Shown here: in pieces, positions 1-6,056 of the stretch | Position numbering within the stretch: the stretch's first letter is position 1 | Layout: each line of letters opens with the position of its first letter | Assembly (NCBI GenBank): GCA_039178165.1 | Contig: JBCDFL010000158.1 | Coordinates: forward strand, 1-7,791 | Reading direction: 5' to 3' | Source: JBCBCP01 sp039178165 | GTDB taxonomy: Bacteria > Pseudomonadota > Alphaproteobacteria > Rhodobacterales > Rhodobacteraceae | DNA: 7,791 nucleotides | Made by a program: the position numbers and the translations under genes | The notes under the pieces: model-generated | Seen by the model: the letters and a program-made list of their open reading frames with translations, nothing else | Databases searched by the model: none | Told to the model about the DNA's origin: nothing

Positions 1-817
1 CGTCTTCGTAGGCATAGGCCGCGCCCCAATCGCCTAGCCAGCCAATCCGCGCGCCGCTCAGACCCGGCGTGATCTGCGGCCAGGACGCGGCCTGCAAACT
101 GCCATGGGGCTGGCGTGGATCGGGCCCCGCCATCGTGTCCAAAAGCCGCGCCAGATCCCGGGGGCTGCGCGCCATCGGCCCGTTCGTCGCCAGCTGGTGC
201 AGGAAGCTGTCCGCCACCGGCTCGGACGGAACGAGGCCCCAGCTGGGCCGCATCCCGTAGACATTGTTCCAGGCCGCCGGGTTGCGCAGACTGCCCATCA
301 TGTCCGACCCATCCGCCACCGCGACCATCCCGGTCGCCAGCGCCGCCCCGGCCCCGCCCGACGAGCCCCCAGCACTCAGCCCGCTGTCATAGGGGTTCCG
401 CGTTAGGCCATGCACCGGGTTGAAGGAATGGGAGCCAAGGCCAAATTCCGGCGTGTTCGTCTTGCCGATGACAATGGCCCCCGCCGCGCGCAGGCGGGCG
501 ATATGCACATCGTCCTGCGCCGCAACCTGCCCCGCAAAGATAGGCGAGCCCATCGAGGTCGGCAGACCCGCGGCGTTGGCCAAATCCTTCACCGCCAAAG
601 GCATCCCGTGCAGCCAGCCACTCCGCGGCGCGGCATCCGCCGCCCGCGCTTCCGCCATCAAATCATCCGCGTCGCGCAGTGAGACGACCGCGTTCACCCG
701 GCCATTCACCGCGGAGACCCGGGCCAGCGTCGCCTCCATCAGCTCTGCGGCAGAGATCGTGCCGCGGGCCAGGGCATCGGATTGGTCGAGGGCGGAGAGG
801 GCGAGGATATCGGTCAT
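1..817 (-). CDS. Amidase-signature family hydrolase, N-terminal part (C-terminus beyond left edge)
   Basis: The frame is open from an ATG at 817 to the window edge (272 codons, no stop), so the C-terminal part lies outside. The amidase-signature Ser-cisSer-Lys triad is complete: K77 in LAVKDL, cis-Ser S152 in AGGSSGG, and nucleophile S176 in DMMGSLRNP. The K-to-S and S-to-S spacings (75 and 24) equal those of FAAH and GatA. Members hydrolyse C-N bonds of amides in the cytoplasm; no signal peptide is visible. The loop before the nucleophile reads MMG instead of the usual TGG or IGG, so this is a variant subfamily. It is probably not GatA: no gatB or gatC is adjacent, and the N-terminus differs. 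The substrate cannot be told. A purine-rich stretch (AGGGTAGGGG) precedes the ATG. The start lies 84 bp after prfB with paired hairpins between, so co-transcription with prfB is possible but uncertain. Confidence 0.93.
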   Translation of the reverse strand, partial: MTDILALSALDQSDALARGTISAAELMEATLARVSAVNGRVNAVVSLRDADDLMAEARAADAAPRSGWLHGMPLAVKDLANAAGLPTSMGSPIFAGQVAAQDDVHIARLRAAGAIVIGKTNTPEFGLGSHSFNPVHGLTRNPYDSGLSAGGSSGGAGAALATGMVAVADGSDMMGSLRNPAAWNNVYGMRPSWGLVPSEPVADSFLHQLATNGPMARSPRDLARLLDTMAGPDPRQPHGSLQAASWPQITPGLSGARIGWLGDWGAAYAYED

Positions 818-856
818 GCCCCTACCCTGACAGAGAGATCGCGGGGGCAAAAGCCA

Positions 857-877
857 GTCGATCCTTTAAGGATCGAC
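857..877. repeat. Perfect 21-bp palindrome (hairpin 1) between prfB and the amidase gene
   Basis: The arms are GTCGATCCTT and AAGGATCGAC around a single central base. As RNA this would be an 8-bp stem with a 5-nt loop. On the minus strand it is followed after three bases by CTTTT, so it could act as a weak intrinsic terminator behind prfB, but the U tract is short. It is very similar to the neighbouring palindrome at 881-902, which suggests a repeat family or a paired structure rather than chance. Confidence 0.8.
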
Positions 878-880
878 GCC

Positions 881-902
881 ATCGGTCCTTCAAAGGACCG
901 AT
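881..902. repeat. Perfect 22-bp palindrome (hairpin 2) abutting the prfB stop codon
   Basis: The arms are ATCGGTCCTT and AAGGACCGAT with a 2-base centre. The element starts within the last base of the prfB TAA codon (902-904) and ends 3 bp from hairpin 1. As RNA it gives an 8-bp stem and a 6-nt loop. It shares the core CGRTCCTT...AAGGAYCG with hairpin 1, and the one differing position is changed on both arms so that pairing is kept. Probable roles are mRNA 3'-end protection, attenuation or weak termination between prfB and the amidase gene. No U-run follows it directly. Confidence 0.8.
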
Positions 903-2026
903 TACGCCTCCTGCGCCTCCGCCCGGCTCTTGCCGGAGACGTTCATCGCCAGCGTCGCGCCCATAAACCCGTCGAGGTCCCCGTCCAGCACACCCTTGGT
1001 GTCGGACGTCTCGTGCGAGGTCCGCAGGTCCTTCACCATCTGGTAGGGCTGCAGCACGTAGGACCGGATCTGGTTGCCCCAGCCCGCATCGCCCTTGGCC
1101 TCGTGCGCCGCGTTGATGTCCGCGTTCCGCCGGTCCAGCTCTAGCTGGTAGAGGCGCGATTTCAACGCCTTCATCGCGATGTCCCGGTTCTGGTGCTGCG
1201 ATTTTTCCGACGACGTCACCACGATCCCGGTCGGGGCATGGGTGATCCGCACCGCGGAATCGGTCGTGTTCACGTGCTGCCCGCCCGCGCCGGAGGACCG
1301 GTAGGTGTCGATGCGGATGTCGGCGGGGTTCACCTCAATCTCGATATTGTCGTCCACGACCGGATAAACCCAGACCGAGCTGAACGAGGTGTGCCGCTTG
1401 GCCGCCGAATCGTAGGGGCTGATCCGCACCAGCCGGTGCACGCCCGACTCCGATTTCAGCCAGCCATAGGCGTTGTGCCCGCTGATCTTGTAGGTGGCCG
1501 ACTTGATCCCGGCCTCGTCGCCCGCGGATTCGGACTGCAGCTCGACCTTGTAGCCCTTCTTCTCCGCCCAGCGGACATACATGCGGGCCAGCATCGACGC
1601 CCAGTCGCAGCTTTCCGTACCCCCTGCCCCAGCGTTGACCTCCAAGAACGTGTCGTTGCTGTCCGCCTCCCCGTCCAGCAGCGCCTCCAGCTCCTTGGAG
1701 TCGGCGTGGTCCTTGAGGGCGGCCAGCGCCGCTTCGGCATCAGCGACGACGGAGGCGTCGTCTTCCATCTCGCCCAGCTCGATCAGCTCCTGGTTGTCGG
1801 CCAGATCGCGTTTGATGCCCTCATAGGTCTCCATCGCGTCGACCAGACCCTGCCGCTCGCGCATCAGCTTTTGCGCGGCCTCGGGATCGTCCCACAGGTT
1901 CGGGTCCTCGACCCGGGCGTTGAACTCTTCGAGCCGGAATTGCGCCGTCTCCACGTCCAGCCGCTGGGCCAGCAGCTCCAGCGACTTTTCGATGTCGGCC
2001 ACGATGTTCTGGGTCTCGGCGCGCAT
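902..2026 (-). CDS. prfB: Peptide chain release factor 2 (RF2)
   Basis: This class I release factor reads UGA and UAA and triggers peptidyl-tRNA hydrolysis on the ribosome. The product has 374 residues, close to E. coli RF2 (365). The order is an N-terminal helical domain (about 1-110), then the codon-recognition domain with SPY at 203-205 (SPF in E. coli), and the peptidyl-transferase loop with GGQ at 248-250 inside SGAGGQHVN. RF1 would have PxT instead, so RF2 is secure. The position equal to E. coli residue 246 is Ser (S244). The reading frame is continuous: at the site of the E. coli frameshift (CUU UGA C) this gene reads CTG GAC (L23-D24), so no frameshift autoregulation is seen. The ATG at 2026 has a strong Shine-Dalgarno (GGAGGA at 2034-2039). 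The gene lies 59 bp after mrcA with no clear terminator between, so read-through is likely; a local promoter is also possible (2058-2084). Confidence 0.98.
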   Translation of the reverse strand: MRAETQNIVADIEKSLELLAQRLDVETAQFRLEEFNARVEDPNLWDDPEAAQKLMRERQGLVDAMETYEGIKRDLADNQELIELGEMEDDASVVADAEAALAALKDHADSKELEALLDGEADSNDTFLEVNAGAGGTESCDWASMLARMYVRWAEKKGYKVELQSESAGDEAGIKSATYKISGHNAYGWLKSESGVHRLVRISPYDSAAKRHTSFSSVWVYPVVDDNIEIEVNPADIRIDTYRSSGAGGQHVNTTDSAVRITHAPTGIVVTSSEKSQHQNRDIAMKALKSRLYQLELDRRNADINAAHEAKGDAGWGNQIRSYVLQPYQMVKDLRTSHETSDTKGVLDGDLDGFMGATLAMNVSGKSRAEAQEA

Positions 2027-2057
2027 GCGGCTTTCCTCCGGCGGTCAGACCCCGCAG

Positions 2058-2084
2058 ATATAGCAGCGCCCGCAGAGCGGCAAG
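2058..2084 (-). promoter_or_regulatory. Candidate prfB promoter, CTTG-N17-CTATAT (RpoH-like)
   Basis: On the minus strand, CTTG (2084-2081) is followed by 17 bases and CTATAT (2063-2058). This resembles the heat-shock sigma-factor (RpoH) promoters described in alphaproteobacteria, as I recall them (CTTG in the -35 and a CTATAT-like -10). Read as sigma-70, TTGCCG and TATATC would have a 15-bp spacer, which is poor. Transcription would begin near 2051, giving a leader of about 25 nt that includes the strong Shine-Dalgarno of prfB. The -35 overlaps the end of the mrcA region. It is a motif match only. Confidence 0.35.
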
Positions 2085-2085
2085 A

Positions 2086-4560
2086 TCAGTAGAGGCCCCC
2101 GGAGGACAGCGTGCCGAAGCCCGCCTTGGGCCCGACGATGGCTTGCGAGCCGGTGGAGGTCGTCACCTGCGTCGCGCTTTGCGCTTCCTGGAACAGCGGC
2201 AGGTCCGCGCCCATGGCAAAGCCGCCGTCGAAGGTGATGCCAAAGATCGGCTCTTCCCCGAAGCGGAAGCATTCGGACACCACGTTCGGACCCGAGGCCG
2301 CGTCGCTGAGGCGCGCGCCGGTGAAGCGGTCGATCTTGATGAACTCGCATTGCTCGGGCGCCTGGAACGGGCCGCCGCCGTATTTCTGGATCGCCTCAGC
2401 CATGAAGCTTTGGAAGACCGGCCCGCAGGTCCCGCCTCCCGACGCCCCGCCGAGGGAGGCCGGCTGGTCAAAGCCGATATAGCAGCCTGCGACGATGTTG
2501 GATGAAAAGCCCACGAACCAGACATCCTTGGCGTCATTCGTCGTGCCGGTCTTGCCCGCAATCGGCACCGGCAGGTTGATCGACTTGCGCGCCGTGCCGC
2601 GGTCCACCACGCCCTGCATCATCGAGGTCAGCTGGTAGGCCGTGACCGGGTCCATCACCCGCTCGCGGTCCGACACGATGCGCGGCCCGTAGCCGGGATC
2701 GAGGCTGGCGAGTTGGCAATCCTCGCAGCGCCGCTCGTCATGGCGGTAGACCGTCTTGCCGTAGCGGTCCTGCACCCGGTCCACCAGCGTCGGCCGCACC
2801 CGCTCACCGCCATTGGCGAACATCGCGTAGGCGGCAACCATCTGGTAAAGCGTCGTTTCTTCGGAGCCGAGCGAGTTGGCGAGGAAGCGGTTCATGTTGT
2901 CGTAAACGCCGAACTTCTCCGCGTAGTCCGCGACGATATCCATGCCCACCTCGTCGGCCAGGCGGATGGTCATCAGGTTGCGCGATTGCTCGATCCCCGT
3001 GCGCACGGGCGTGGGCCCGTAGAACTTGTTGGAGGCGTTCTGCGGGCGCCAGAGGCCCTGGGGCGTGTTGATCTCGATCGGGGCGTCCACGACGATGGTG
3101 GCGGGGGTGTAGCCGCTGTCGAGCGCCGCGGCGTAGACGAACGGTTTGAAGGACGATCCCGGCTGGCGGCGGGCCTGCGTGGCGCGGTTATAGACCGAAT
3201 GCTGGTACGAAAATCCGCCCTGCATCGCGATCACGCGGCCCGTGTCGACGTCCATCGCGACGAACCCGCCCTGCACCTTCGGCACCTGCCGGAGCGACCA
3301 GGCGCCCTCGCGCTGGCGGACGTGGACCACGTCGCCGACCTCGAAATTATCGAAGAAATTGCCGCGCATCCAGCGGATGTCGCTGCGCGCGACCTCGCCC
3401 GCACCGTTGCCTTCGATGCCGAGGCTCAGGCTCTGATCTGCGATGCCTCGCACGACGGCGGGGAACCAGCGGCCATTGAGGTCGATGTCGCGGGCCACTT
3501 TGACCTCGCGTAGGGCCTCTTCCCACGCGTCGCCGGTGGCGATCTCCGCCTCCAGCGCCTCGCCCGTGCCGCGCCAGATGCCGGCGCCGCGGTCGTAATT
3601 TTCCAGCTGCGTGCGCAGGGCGCGGGCGGCGACGGGCTGCATCTCTTCGTCTATGGTTGCGCGGACGGTGTAGCCTTGTTCAAAGAACTGCGCCTCACCG
3701 AAATCCTGGCTCAGCTGGCGCCGGATCTCATCGGTGAAATAGTCGCGCGGCGGCAGGACCGATTTGAAGCTCTCAAAATCCCCCGCCTGGACCGACCGCA
3801 GCGGCATCGCCTTCTCACTCTCGTAGGCAGCCTTGGTCAGGTAACCGTTCTCGTACATCTCGCGCAGGACGAAATCGCGGCGGTTCTTCAGCCGCTCGGC
3901 CCGCCGGACCGGATGATATTGCGACGGCGCCTTGGGCAGGGAGGCGAGGAAGGCCGCCTCGTGGGGCGCGAGCTCGCTCAGCGTCTTGTTGAAATAGGTC
4001 TGGCTGGCCGCGGCCACGCCGTAAGAGTTCTGACCCAGGAAAATCTCGTTCAGGTAAAGCTCGAGGATCTTTTCCTTGCTCAGCGTGTCCTCGATCCGCG
4101 CGGCGAGGATGATCTCCTTGATCTTGCGCTCCGCCTGGCGGTCGGAGGACAGAAGGAAGTTCTTCATCACCTGCTGCGTGATGGTCGACGCGCCGCGGAT
4201 ATCCCGGCCCCGGCTGCGCACAGCATCGACGGCCGCCGCTGCGATGCCGCGCAGGTCATAGCCTTCGTGGGTATAGAAGTTCTTGTCCTCGGCGGAGATG
4301 AAGGCCTGTTTCACCAGGTCCGGGATCGTCTCCGCCGGGGCAAACAGGCGGCGTTCGACCGCGAATTCGTCGATGATCTTGCCCTGGCCGTTGTAGATCC
4401 GGCTGATCGTCGGGGGGGCGTATTGCGAGAGGCTTTCGTGGCTGGGCAGGTCCTGGCCGTACATCCAGAACACCGCGCCGATGCCCAGCGCGATCATGGC
4501 AAGGCCCATCGTCACGGTGGTGAAGATACCGCCGAAGAAGGAAAGGATAAATCGGAACAC
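2086..4560 (-). CDS. mrcA: Penicillin-binding protein 1A, bifunctional glycosyltransferase/transpeptidase
   Basis: This class A PBP polymerises lipid II into glycan strands and cross-links the stem peptides on the periplasmic side of the inner membrane. Its 824 residues begin with a membrane anchor (about 4-34). The GT51 glycosyltransferase domain (about 50-230) has EDKNFYTHEG with catalytic E91, GASTITQQ at 123-130 and ERKIKE at 144-149. An OB-like domain typical of PBP1A lies around 320-430. The transpeptidase domain has SxxK at S469-K472, SxN at S526-R527-N528 and KTGT at 670-673. Six cysteines lie in the C-terminal third (612, 615, 693, 712, 738, 764), including CEDC; all would be periplasmic. 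A Gly/Ser/Thr-rich tail ends the protein. The start is GTG; an in-frame TGA lies a short way upstream, no ATG intervenes, and AGAGG lies about 10 nt before it. It has its own promoter-like element (4590-4618) and probably leads into prfB. Confidence 0.97.
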   Translation of the reverse strand: MFRFILSFFGGIFTTVTMGLAMIALGIGAVFWMYGQDLPSHESLSQYAPPTISRIYNGQGKIIDEFAVERRLFAPAETIPDLVKQAFISAEDKNFYTHEGYDLRGIAAAAVDAVRSRGRDIRGASTITQQVMKNFLLSSDRQAERKIKEIILAARIEDTLSKEKILELYLNEIFLGQNSYGVAAASQTYFNKTLSELAPHEAAFLASLPKAPSQYHPVRRAERLKNRRDFVLREMYENGYLTKAAYESEKAMPLRSVQAGDFESFKSVLPPRDYFTDEIRRQLSQDFGEAQFFEQGYTVRATIDEEMQPVAARALRTQLENYDRGAGIWRGTGEALEAEIATGDAWEEALREVKVARDIDLNGRWFPAVVRGIADQSLSLGIEGNGAGEVARSDIRWMRGNFFDNFEVGDVVHVRQREGAWSLRQVPKVQGGFVAMDVDTGRVIAMQGGFSYQHSVYNRATQARRQPGSSFKPFVYAAALDSGYTPATIVVDAPIEINTPQGLWRPQNASNKFYGPTPVRTGIEQSRNLMTIRLADEVGMDIVADYAEKFGVYDNMNRFLANSLGSEETTLYQMVAAYAMFANGGERVRPTLVDRVQDRYGKTVYRHDERRCEDCQLASLDPGYGPRIVSDRERVMDPVTAYQLTSMMQGVVDRGTARKSINLPVPIAGKTGTTNDAKDVWFVGFSSNIVAGCYIGFDQPASLGGASGGGTCGPVFQSFMAEAIQKYGGGPFQAPEQCEFIKIDRFTGARLSDAASGPNVVSECFRFGEEPIFGITFDGGFAMGADLPLFQEAQSATQVTTSTGSQAIVGPKAGFGTLSSGGLY

Positions 4561-4589
4561 TGCGCGCCGCCTCTGGCTGTTTGAGCGGC

Positions 4590-4618
4590 AATATATGCCG
4601 CCCGCGCGGGCCGGTCAA
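4590..4618 (-). promoter_or_regulatory. Sigma-70-type promoter for mrcA(-prfB), TTGACC-N17-TATATT
   Basis: On the minus strand, TTGACC (4618-4613, 5 of 6 to consensus) is followed by a 17-bp spacer and TATATT (4595-4590, 5 of 6). Transcription would start near 4583, giving a leader of about 23 nt with the AGAGG Shine-Dalgarno and the GTG start of mrcA. The spacer contains the palindrome GCCCGCGCGGGC (4600-4611). The -10 sits in a second inverted repeat with arms GCGGCA and TGCCGC (4585-4601), so a regulator could bind here. This is the best promoter match in the window, and implies that mrcA need not depend on read-through from amiC. Confidence 0.65.
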
Positions 4619-4645
4619 AACACGATCGGCGGCGGAATGCCGGCG

Positions 4646-5848
4646 TTACTGCCGCACCAGGGGCCGCTGCGCGAGGTCCGCCGCGCGCCAGTCCAGGATG
4701 CCTTGCGCCATCGCCTCGACCATCACCGCGCGCCAGACCGGGTCGCGCAGGTTGGCGAGGTCCCGTTCGGAGCTGAGGAAGCCCACCTCGATCAGCACCG
4801 AGGGGATGTCGGCGCTTTTCAGCACTGAAAAACCCGCCTGCCGCGCGGGGCGGCGGTTCATCGGCCCGCCCGCTGCGTCCATCGCGGCGATCAGCGCGGC
4901 CGAGGCGGCGGAGGCCCGCGGCGCCGTCTCCGCCCGCGCGAGGTCCATCAAGATGCCCGCCACCTGGTCGTCCGTGCCGCCCAGATCGACGCCGGCGATG
5001 ATGTCGGCCCGATCGTGCTGGATCGCCAATTGGGCGGAGGCGGCGTCGGACGCTTCCTCCGACAGGGTATAAATGGTCGCCCCCCGTGCGCCGCCCTGGC
5101 TGAGCGCGTCGGCGTGCAGGCTGACGAACAGGTCCGCGCCCGCTTGGTGCGCCAGCGACACCCGCCCGGGCAGGGACACGAAGATGTCGGCCTCCCGCGT
5201 CAGCACCGCGCGCGCCTGGCCCGAACGGGTCAGCGTCTCGGCCAGCGCGCGGCCCATGTTCAGCATCAGGTCCTTTTCCGACAGCCCGTCGCGCACCGCG
5301 CCAGGGTCCACGCCGCCGTGGCCGGGGTCGATCACCACTGTGAACGCGCCCTCCTGCGGCGCGGGCGGTGCGGGCGCGGGCACGGCCCATTCGGCGCCCG
5401 GCGGCGTGCCGGCGGCGGCTTTGAAGGTGGCGGCATCCGTGCCGGTCAGGGCGATGGTCAACGTCGCCTGGCCGGAGGACGGGTCGATGGCCATGCCGAT
5501 CTTATCGGCCTGCATGGGCTCTTCCAGATCGGCGATCAGGCGGGACCAACCGGGTTGAAACGCGCCGAAGCGTACGGCGGTGACGCGCCCCGGCTCCGGC
5601 AACAGGTCGGTGGCGGTCAGGGTGGAGAAGTCGGCCTCCCGGAAATCGACGACGAGGCGGCGCGGGTCGTCCAGGGTGAACACGCGGAAGGGTACGCCCT
5701 GCGACAGGGCCAGCGTCACGGTCGTGCCCCCAAGCCAGCCGTCCTCGATGCTGGAGCCCTGCGCGTCGACTCGGGCGAGCGCGCTGAGGTCCTGGGCATA
5801 GGCCAGCGGCGCCCAGAGGGCGAGGAAGAGGGTCAGTATCAGGCGCAT
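4646..5848 (-). CDS. amiC: N-acetylmuramoyl-L-alanine amidase, AmiC type (AMIN + Amidase_3)
   Basis: This periplasmic zinc enzyme cuts the amide bond between N-acetylmuramic acid and L-alanine and so splits septal peptidoglycan during cell separation. The 400-residue product starts with a Sec-type signal peptide (MRLILTLFLALWAPLAYA, cut before QD at 19-20); no twin-arginine is present, unlike E. coli AmiC. An AMIN domain (about 40-135) for peptidoglycan targeting is joined by an Ala/Pro linker (145-166) to an Amidase_3 domain (170-387). Zinc ligands are H177 (DPGHGG), E191 (SEKDL) and H245 (SLHAD); the catalytic Glu is E354 (IEVGFLSS). The insert at about 265-325 matches the autoinhibitory helix region of AmiA/B/C, so activation by a LytM-type partner (NlpD, EnvC or DipM class) is likely. 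The frame extends upstream to 6085, but ATG 5848 gives the signal peptide at the N-terminus and has AAAGG 9 nt ahead. mrcA follows after 85 bp. Confidence 0.95.
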   Translation of the reverse strand: MRLILTLFLALWAPLAYAQDLSALARVDAQGSSIEDGWLGGTTVTLALSQGVPFRVFTLDDPRRLVVDFREADFSTLTATDLLPEPGRVTAVRFGAFQPGWSRLIADLEEPMQADKIGMAIDPSSGQATLTIALTGTDAATFKAAAGTPPGAEWAVPAPAPPAPQEGAFTVVIDPGHGGVDPGAVRDGLSEKDLMLNMGRALAETLTRSGQARAVLTREADIFVSLPGRVSLAHQAGADLFVSLHADALSQGGARGATIYTLSEEASDAASAQLAIQHDRADIIAGVDLGGTDDQVAGILMDLARAETAPRASAASAALIAAMDAAGGPMNRRPARQAGFSVLKSADIPSVLIEVGFLSSERDLANLRDPVWRAVMVEAMAQGILDWRAADLAQRPLVRQ

Positions 5849-5935
5849 CTGCTCGGGCCTTTGGTTTTTGGGGAGGTTAGCCTCAATTCGGTCTTCGCGG
5901 AAGTGTTCGTGAACTCCTTGCCGCTCAGCGACCTG

Positions 5936-6040
5936 CCCGTCGGCACGACGGGAAGCGCCGTTTCGGGCGGCTTTGCCGCCCACCCGGCAGCGTATTGCGA
6001 AGCAATGCGCGAGAGGGCGCCCCCCCAGCGGACCGCCGCT
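5936..6040. repeat. Cluster of inverted repeats between the aminotransferase gene and amiC
   Basis: The 208-bp gap 5849-6056 has no convincing gene. Its aminotransferase-proximal half packs several palindromes: CCCGTC/GACGGG (5936-5952), GGGCGGC-TTT-GCCGCCC (5965-5981), GCGTATTGC-GAA-GCAATGCGC (5990-6010, fully paired as plus-strand RNA through one G-U), GGGCGCCC (6015-6022) and AGCGG/CCGCT (6027-6040). None is followed by a T-run on the minus strand, so it is not a classical intrinsic terminator, though it lies just after the aminotransferase stop and could stabilise or end that transcript. It resembles repeated extragenic palindromic modules that I believe occur in Rhodobacteraceae; this is from memory. 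The remaining part (5849-5935) holds the amiC ribosome-binding site, and no clear promoter was recognised. Confidence 0.6.
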
Positions 6041-6056
6041 TCCCTTGGCTCCTAAA

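Noticed and set aside
2051..2076. 8-bp direct repeat CCCGCAGA (2051-2058 and 2069-2076) in the mrcA-prfB gap
   Set aside because: It is short and GC-rich, so chance is likely; no pairing or site-specific meaning is evident.
1193..2092. Long open frame on the plus strand opposite prfB
   Set aside because: It is antisense to a certain gene, has Arg/Leu/Val-rich composition without motifs, and is a usual by-product of GC-rich codon use.
2713..4584. Long plus-strand open frames opposite mrcA (2713-3513 and 3676-4584)
   Set aside because: They mirror mrcA codons, show no recognisable domain, and have no ribosome-binding sites that I could support.
4619..4645. Possible terminator after amiC (short CGGC/GCCG stem followed by TTTT on the minus strand)
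   Set aside because: The stem is only four pairs and the T-run overlaps the mrcA -35 element, so termination there is not supported.
5900..5914. LexA-like box, GTTC-N7-CTTC on the minus strand upstream of amiC
   Set aside because: Only seven of the eight specified bases of the alphaproteobacterial GTTC-N7-GTTC motif match, and no SOS link is expected for this gene.
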